Assembly: GCA_039815685.1 (NCBI GenBank)
Contig: JBCBYV010000015.1
Location: forward strand, 1-64,000
From: Thermohalobaculum sp039815685
Lineage (GTDB): Bacteria > Pseudomonadota > Alphaproteobacteria > Rhodobacterales > Rhodobacteraceae
Reading direction: 5' to 3'
Length of the DNA stretch: 64,000 nucleotides
Of the stretch, positions 59,471 to 64,000 are shown in pieces; position 1 is the stretch's first letter, and every line of letters starts with the position of its first letter. The translations under genes and the position numbers were made by a program. Below the pieces are notes generated by a model. It made no database searches. It worked only from the letters and a program-made list of their open reading frames with translations, and was not told where the DNA came from.

Positions 59471-61396
59471 ATGGCCATGGACGGTGCGGCGGCGCAGGAG
59501 CGCTGGCATCTCGGAACGCTCGAAGACAAGCAGCGCATCGAGGCGATCCCGGCCGAGGAGCGCTGGAGCCCGATCAGCGTGCATCGCATGCTGGCCGAAA
59601 CGGCGGCGCGGCACCCGGATCGCCCGGCGCTCAGCTTCCAGCTCAAGGGCGGGCCGAAGGACGCCGCGGAAACCCTCAGCTATCGCGAGCTGCTGACGGA
59701 GGTGAACCGCACCGCCAACCTCTTCCGCCATCTCGGCATCGGGGAGAAGGACACGGTCGCCTATGTCATGCCGAACTCGAACGAGACGGTGCTGGCACTG
59801 CTCGGCGGCATGGCGGCGGGCAAGGTCTGCCCGGTGAACCCGCTCCTCGAGGAAGGACAGATCGCGGGCATCCTGCGCGAGACGAATGCCAAGGTCGTGG
59901 TGACGCTGAAAGCCTTCCCCAAGACGGATATCGCGCAGAAGGTGCATGCCGCGGTGCGCAGCGCGCCCTCAGTCACCAACATCATCGAGATCGATCTCAA
60001 GCGGTACCTGAAGCCGCCGCTCTCCTGGCTGATCTCGCTCCTTCGCCCGAAGATCGATGTGCTCCACAACGCGGATATCCTCGATTTCGAGGATGCGCGG
60101 CGGCGGGAAAGCCAGGTCCTCGATTTCGAGGTCAACGACGACCCCGCCCGCATCGCCGCCACCTTCCACACCGGCGGGACGACCGGCAGCCCCAAGATCG
60201 CGCGGCATCATCAGGGCGGGATGATCTATAACGGCGTGGTGCCGAGCCGCGGGCTGATCGAGGAGACCGACGTGCTCCTCTGCCCGCTGCCGATGTTCCA
60301 CGTGCTCGGCGCCTACCCGGTGCTGATGAGCGCCATCGCGGCCGGCGCGCATGTGGTCCTGCCCACACCCGCAGGCTATCGCGGCGACGGGGTGATGGAC
60401 AATTTCTGGGCCCTCGTGGAGCGCTGGGGCGTCACCTTCATGGTCATGGTCCCGACCGCGGCCTCCGCCCTCATGCAGCGCAAGATCGCGCATGACGTCT
60501 CCAGCCTCAAATACGCGCTCTGCGGCTCCGCCCCCCTGCCCCAGGAGCTCTTCCGCCGGTTCGAGGAGGCGACGGGCGTCAAGATCCTCGAGGGCTACGG
60601 GATGACCGAGGCGACCTGCCTCGTCTCGATCAACCCACCGCATGGGGAGCGCAAGATCGGCTCGGTCGGCCTGCCGATCCCCTATACGGACGTGAAGATC
60701 TTCGACTGCGGCACCGAAGGGGACATCAAGCGCGAATGCGGCGTCGACGAGGTCGGCGAGATCTGCGTGCTCTCCCCCGGCGTCTTCCCGGGCTATGCGG
60801 AGGAGGCGAAGAACCGCAACCTCTTCGCGGGGCCGGACAAGTATCTGCGCACCGGCGACTTGGGCCGGATCGACGCGGATGGCTATGTCTGGATCACCGG
60901 CCGCGCGAAGGACCTGATCATCCGGGGCGGGCACAACATCGACCCCGCGGTGATCGAGGAAGCGATGTGCGCGCACCCGGATGTCGCCTTCGCCGGCGCG
61001 ATCGGCCAGCCGGACGTGCATTCGGGCGAGGTCCCGGCCGTCTATGTCGAGCTCACCGATGGGGCGACCATCGATCAGGACGGGCTGATGGCGCATGCGC
61101 GCGAGGCGATCAGCGAGAAGGCGGCGGTGCCCAAATACATCGAGGTCATGGGCGAGCTGCCGAAGACGGCCGTCGGCAAGATCTTCAAGCCCGATCTCCG
61201 CCGCTCCGCCATCACCCGGATCTACGAGCGGACGCTGGAGGAGGCGGGCATCCGCGCCGGCGTGACGGTGGTCGAGGACAAGAAGCTCGGCCTCACCGCC
61301 GAGATCAGCCTGCAGGGCGGCCCGGGCACGGTCGAGGAGACCGAGCTCGAGAAGGTGCTCGGCGGCTTCGCCCGTCCCTGGCGTCTCGCGGAGTAG
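59471..61396 (+). CDS. AMP-dependent acyl-CoA synthetase
   Basis: ANL-superfamily CoA ligase of 641 residues, activating a fatty or other carboxylic acid to its acyl-CoA. The P-loop is TFHTGGTTGSPKIARH, followed by YGMTEATCLVSIN (A5 motif), KYLRTGDLGRIDADGYVWITGR (A7/A8) and the catalytic Lys in PKTAVGKIFKPDLR (A10). The N-terminal 40 residues are an unusual extension. The ATG at 59471 follows GGGAGG; a dyad lies about 90 bases upstream. The chain-length preference cannot be read off; given the pcc genes, fatty or short acids are likely. Confidence 0.94.
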   Translation: MAMDGAAAQERWHLGTLEDKQRIEAIPAEERWSPISVHRMLAETAARHPDRPALSFQLKGGPKDAAETLSYRELLTEVNRTANLFRHLGIGEKDTVAYVMPNSNETVLALLGGMAAGKVCPVNPLLEEGQIAGILRETNAKVVVTLKAFPKTDIAQKVHAAVRSAPSVTNIIEIDLKRYLKPPLSWLISLLRPKIDVLHNADILDFEDARRRESQVLDFEVNDDPARIAATFHTGGTTGSPKIARHHQGGMIYNGVVPSRGLIEETDVLLCPLPMFHVLGAYPVLMSAIAAGAHVVLPTPAGYRGDGVMDNFWALVERWGVTFMVMVPTAASALMQRKIAHDVSSLKYALCGSAPLPQELFRRFEEATGVKILEGYGMTEATCLVSINPPHGERKIGSVGLPIPYTDVKIFDCGTEGDIKRECGVDEVGEICVLSPGVFPGYAEEAKNRNLFAGPDKYLRTGDLGRIDADGYVWITGRAKDLIIRGGHNIDPAVIEEAMCAHPDVAFAGAIGQPDVHSGEVPAVYVELTDGATIDQDGLMAHAREAISEKAAVPKYIEVMGELPKTAVGKIFKPDLRRSAITRIYERTLEEAGIRAGVTVVEDKKLGLTAEISLQGGPGTVEETELEKVLGGFARPWRLAE

Positions 61397-61419
61397 CCCA
61401 GGACACGGGATCAACGGCG

Positions 61420-61558
61420 CTAGAGCGCGGTCCTGCCTGAGGCGCTCACCCTTTTGGCGTCATTGCCGGGCCTGACCCGGCAACCCAGCGCCGCGGGAAT
61501 GGATGCTGAGATCAAGCCCAAGCAAGACGTGCGCACGTGCGAAAAGAAGCTGCTCCAG
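61420..61558. repeat. Structured ~140-base repeat, copy B
   Basis: Left terminus CTAGAGC (61420-61426), right terminus GCTCCAG (61552-61558), inverted with one change. CATTGCCGGG starts at +41 as in copy A. The palindromes are TTGCCGGGCCTGACCCGGCAA and the diverged ATGCTGAG...; the right end GAAAAGAAGCTGCTCC aligns with GATAAGAAGGTGCTCT of copy A. Length 139 bases. Confidence 0.85.
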
Positions 61559-61595
61559 CGCCGCGTCACCGCCCCCCGCTTCGGAGATCCGCCGT

Positions 61596-62216
61596 TCAGT
61601 AGAGCGAGCCGTTCTGCCGGGGGCGGAGCGCCTGGTCATAGGCCTCGGCATCGAAGGACGGCGAGGCCTCCTTGGTCATCTGGCCCGCCGTCGGCACGGC
61701 ACCATGCGCCACCTGCGCCGCCGGGTCCCAGAGCCGGCTGCGGATGAGCGCGCGGGCGCATTGGAAATAGACCGCGTCGATCTGGACGCGGAGGACCGTC
61801 GCAGGCTCCTTGCCGCCGACCGCGAACCGCGCGAGCAGCCCCGGGTCCGCCGTCACCGTCCCCCGCCCGTTGATCCGCAGCGTCTCGGGCACGCCGGGCA
61901 GGAGGAAGAGGAGGGCGAGGCGCGGGTCGCTCACGATGTTCTTCAGCGTGTCGAGCCGGTTGTTCCCCCGCCGGTCGGGGATCAGCAATGTCCGGTCGTC
62001 CTCGACGGCGAAGAACTGACCCGGCGCATCGCCCCGGGGCGAGCAGTCGAGCCCGCCGGGTCCGATGCTCGCGATGGCCATGAAGGGCGCAGCCTCGATC
62101 CACGCGCGATAGGCGGGCGTGAGATACGGTGTCTCCTTGGCCAGCGACATCGGGTGCACCGTGCCGTAGCGCGCCTCGAGCGCCGCAAGGTCCGAGATCG
62201 CATGCGGGTCCGTCAT
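61596..62216 (-). CDS. Pyridoxamine 5'-phosphate oxidase family protein
   Basis: Split-barrel flavin/F420-type fold protein of 206 residues (PNPOx-like, MSMEG_1061-type). Features: AAPFMAIASIGPGGLDCSPRG, VEDDRTLLIPDRRGNNRLD (phosphate/flavin contact), LKNIVSDPRLALLFLLPG, ETLRINGRGTV and RALIRSRLWDP. Cofactor and reaction are unknown; it is not the vitamin B6 enzyme itself. The ATG at 62216 overlaps the stop of the desaturase gene (ATGA), so the two are co-translated. Confidence 0.9.
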   Translation of the reverse strand: MTDPHAISDLAALEARYGTVHPMSLAKETPYLTPAYRAWIEAAPFMAIASIGPGGLDCSPRGDAPGQFFAVEDDRTLLIPDRRGNNRLDTLKNIVSDPRLALLFLLPGVPETLRINGRGTVTADPGLLARFAVGGKEPATVLRVQIDAVYFQCARALIRSRLWDPAAQVAHGAVPTAGQMTKEASPSFDAEAYDQALRPRQNGSLY

Positions 62217-63124
62217 GGCGTGGCTTCCTTCTTGCGGCCGAGGCTCGAACGATATTCTGCGTGAAAGGCCCCGTAACCCGCCGCCGTCACCTGCAGATGC
62301 GGCCGGGTGAGGGCGTGGAGCGCAGGAAGCCGGTGAAAGGGCACGGTCGGCAGCGCGTGGTGCTCCGCGTGATAGGGCATGTTCCAGGCAAGCCACCGGA
62401 TCGCCCGGCTGGTGAAGGTGGTGCGCGTGTTCTCGAACATGTTCGCGACATGGCGGCAACGGCCATGCTCGGCCAGGAGATAGAGCCGCAGGAAGGGCTG
62501 GCCGAGGATCGCGGGCGCGACCCAGAGCCAGAGGAGCGCGGTGCTGCCATACGACACGGAAAGCGCCGCAGCCCCGGCATAACCGGCAAGCATCGCGACA
62601 GCCTCCGCCCGCACCCGCCCGCGCGCCCGTTCAGGCAGGAACGGCTCTCGCGCCCGGCCCGCGGCGTTCCTCAGGAGCGTCGCGATGCTCGACCGCCAGA
62701 CCGAAAGGCCCGTGAGATGCCAGGCATATTGCGCCCAGGTCTCGGGCTTCGGCGCCGCCAACTCCGGATCACGGGCGGGATCATGTGTGTGGCGGTGGTG
62801 GGCGAGGTGGTAATAGCGGAACCAGTGCGGCGGGATCAGCAGCACGGCCCCCGCCAGATACCCTGCCGCGACGTTGAGCCAGCGTCTGCGAAAGGGCGTG
62901 AAATGGACGGTCTCGTGCAGCAGGGTGAAGAGGAAGACGAGCAGCACCCCCTGCACCGGCAGCAGCAGCCACCAGCTCGGCGGGCCCGCCATGATCACCG
63001 CCCCCACCGTCAGGATCGCGCCCAGATGCCCCGCCAGATGCAGGAGCCCCGCCCGGTCCGACGTCTCGCTAAGCGCCGCCAGCGTCTCGGGCGGGAGCGT
63101 GCGTATCCAGGCTTTGTGATCCAT
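62213..63124 (-). CDS. Membrane fatty acid desaturase family protein
   Basis: A 303-residue di-iron membrane desaturase/hydroxylase. The three His boxes are HETVHF, HHRHTH and HAEHH, and there are four main hydrophobic regions (GHLGAILTVGAVIMA, WLLLPVQGVLLVFLFTLL, LNVAAGYLAGAVLL, VAMLAGYAGAAALSV). It may be a fatty acid desaturase or a carotenoid/sterol-type hydroxylase; the overall length and box order best fit acyl-lipid desaturases. Its stop overlaps the start of the PNPOx-like gene. The ATG at 63124 is divergent from phnX. Confidence 0.9.
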   Translation of the reverse strand: MDHKAWIRTLPPETLAALSETSDRAGLLHLAGHLGAILTVGAVIMAGPPSWWLLLPVQGVLLVFLFTLLHETVHFTPFRRRWLNVAAGYLAGAVLLIPPHWFRYYHLAHHRHTHDPARDPELAAPKPETWAQYAWHLTGLSVWRSSIATLLRNAAGRAREPFLPERARGRVRAEAVAMLAGYAGAAALSVSYGSTALLWLWVAPAILGQPFLRLYLLAEHGRCRHVANMFENTRTTFTSRAIRWLAWNMPYHAEHHALPTVPFHRLPALHALTRPHLQVTAAGYGAFHAEYRSSLGRKKEATP

Positions 63125-63217
63125 CGGCCTTCCCTTGGCGGCGCCTGTCCTAGATACGCATGGCGGCGGCGGCCTGCCTAGCGCGAACCGCATGGCGAAG
63201 GGGATCGGAGGAGCCCG

Positions 63218-64000
63218 ATGACAAAGTTCAAGGCGGCGGTCTTCGACTGGGCCGGCACGATGATCGATTTCGGCTCCTTCGCGCCCATGGGGGTCTTCGT
63301 CGAGGCGTTCCGCCAGTTCCAGGTGGAGACGAGCATGGCGGAGGCGCGCGCGCCCATGGGGGCGCCGAAGCGCGACCATATCCGCGCGATGCTTGAGAAC
63401 CCCGCCATCGCCGCGCGGTGGGAAGCAGCCCACGGCCGCCCCGCCGGCGAGGCGGATATCGACCGGATCTACGAGGTCTTCGTGCCGATGAACGAGACGG
63501 TCGTCGCGGACTACGCCACGCTGATCCCCGGCGCGCGGGAAGCGGTGGAGACGCTGCGGGCGCGAGGCCTGAAGATCGGCTCGACCACGGGCTATACGCG
63601 CTCGATCATGGAGCGGGTGCTGCCGCTGGCCGCCGCACAGGGCTATGCGCCCGACAATCTCGTATGCTCGGACGATCTGGCGGAGGGGCGGCCGGGCCCG
63701 CTTGGCATGTACAAATGCTTCGTCGATCTCGCCGTCTATCCGCCGGAGACCGTGGTGAAGGTCGACGACACGGCCCCCGGCATTCTCGAGGGGCTGGCGG
63801 CGGGCTGCCTGACCGTCGGCGTCACGCTCTCGGGCAACGAGGTCGCGCGCACGGCCGAGGAGGTCGCGGCGATGTCGGAAGCGGAGCTCGCACCCTTGCG
63901 CGACCGGGCCGCGGAGAAGCTGCTGGCCGCCGGCGCGCATCACGTGATCGACACAGTCGCGGACCTCCCTGCCCTGCTCGATCGGCTGGAGGCGGCATCC
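63218..64000 (+). CDS. phnX: Phosphonoacetaldehyde hydrolase (3' end outside window)
   Basis: Phosphonatase, HAD superfamily: cleaves the C-P bond of phosphonoacetaldehyde to acetaldehyde and phosphate, the second step of 2-aminoethylphosphonate use. The nucleophile Asp10 and Ala12 are in VFDWAGTMIDFGSFAP (the PhnX variant DxAxT), the Schiff-base Lys51 in MGAPKRDHI, and VKVDDTAPGILEG is the C-terminal metal motif. 261 codons are visible, close to the normal 270, so only the tail is missing. GGAGGAG precedes the ATG at 63218. A phnW-type transaminase would be expected outside the window. Confidence 0.93.
   Translation, partial: MTKFKAAVFDWAGTMIDFGSFAPMGVFVEAFRQFQVETSMAEARAPMGAPKRDHIRAMLENPAIAARWEAAHGRPAGEADIDRIYEVFVPMNETVVADYATLIPGAREAVETLRARGLKIGSTTGYTRSIMERVLPLAAAQGYAPDNLVCSDDLAEGRPGPLGMYKCFVDLAVYPPETVVKVDDTAPGILEGLAAGCLTVGVTLSGNEVARTAEEVAAMSEAELAPLRDRAAEKLLAAGAHHVIDTVADLPALLDRLEAAS

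Overview
The window is a GC-rich (by eye about two thirds G+C), densely coded bacterial chromosome segment. I recognise about 58 protein genes and no tRNA, rRNA, CRISPR array or insertion sequence. The gene content (propionyl-CoA carboxylase plus methylmalonyl-CoA mutase, a form II-type CO-dehydrogenase-like cluster ordered S-L-M with coxG, a BLUF photoreceptor, an exported PBP-OmpA fusion, purD next to xseA, GbsR-type regulator) and the many TCATNGCCGG...CCGGNAATGA palindromes point to an alphaproteobacterium, most likely of the Rhodobacteraceae/Rhodobacterales. The genus cannot be told from the sequence alone.

Layout. 1-1385: 3' part of imuB. 1393-13292: a propionate-assimilation block read mainly on the minus strand (pccB, pccA, methylmalonyl-CoA mutase, a panE-like reductase), interrupted by small envelope genes, a RidA-like protein, a REP-flanked GIY-YIG gene and a strikingly AT-rich unknown gene directly behind pccB. 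13489-18761: BLUF sensor followed by coxG-coxS-coxL-coxM. 18860-20558: pdeM, PaaI-type thioesterase, GFA protein. 20577-23294: a GbsR-type regulator with two membrane proteins and matching operator-like dyads, then an unknown integral membrane protein. 23295-28394: repeat-rich gap, folD, ASCH protein, queF broken by an in-frame TAG, an exported protein, a DUF4259-like protein and purD. 28571-36575: xseA, DUF1330, a GT87-like mannosyltransferase-type protein, DUF255 protein, methyltransferase, PaiB-like protein. 37083-41486: KefB/C-type antiporter and metG. 41623-43608: class III cyclase followed by a membrane-anchored cyclic-nucleotide-binding (Popeye-like) protein. 44045-49566: thiolase, and a two-gene envelope operon (Ser/Ala/Pro-rich anchored protein plus PBP-OmpA fusion). 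49749-58111: orphan molybdenum hydroxylase large subunit, DUF2235 hydrolase, LysE exporter, GST, MFS transporter, ABC exporter. 58287-64000: cytochrome c, zinc-ribbon protein, acyl-CoA synthetase, PNPOx-like protein, fatty acid desaturase and phnX (cut by the window end).

How the genes work together: pccA/pccB and the B12-dependent mutase carry propionyl-CoA to succinyl-CoA; the acyl-CoA synthetase and thiolase fit the same fatty/short-chain acid metabolism. CoxGSLM would be a supplementary electron-donor system (CO or another small substrate), placed just behind a blue-light sensor. The cyclase and Popeye-like protein look like a matched cyclic-nucleotide signal source and membrane receiver.

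The most unusual signals are in non-coding DNA and broken or accessory genes: a roughly 140-base structured repeat present four times, a paired-palindrome module present twice, a three-way-junction structure near 30441-30515, operator dyads tied to the GbsR-type gene (one with the start codon in its loop), the queF amber codon, the AT-rich gene in the pcc locus, and the cyclase/Popeye-like pair.
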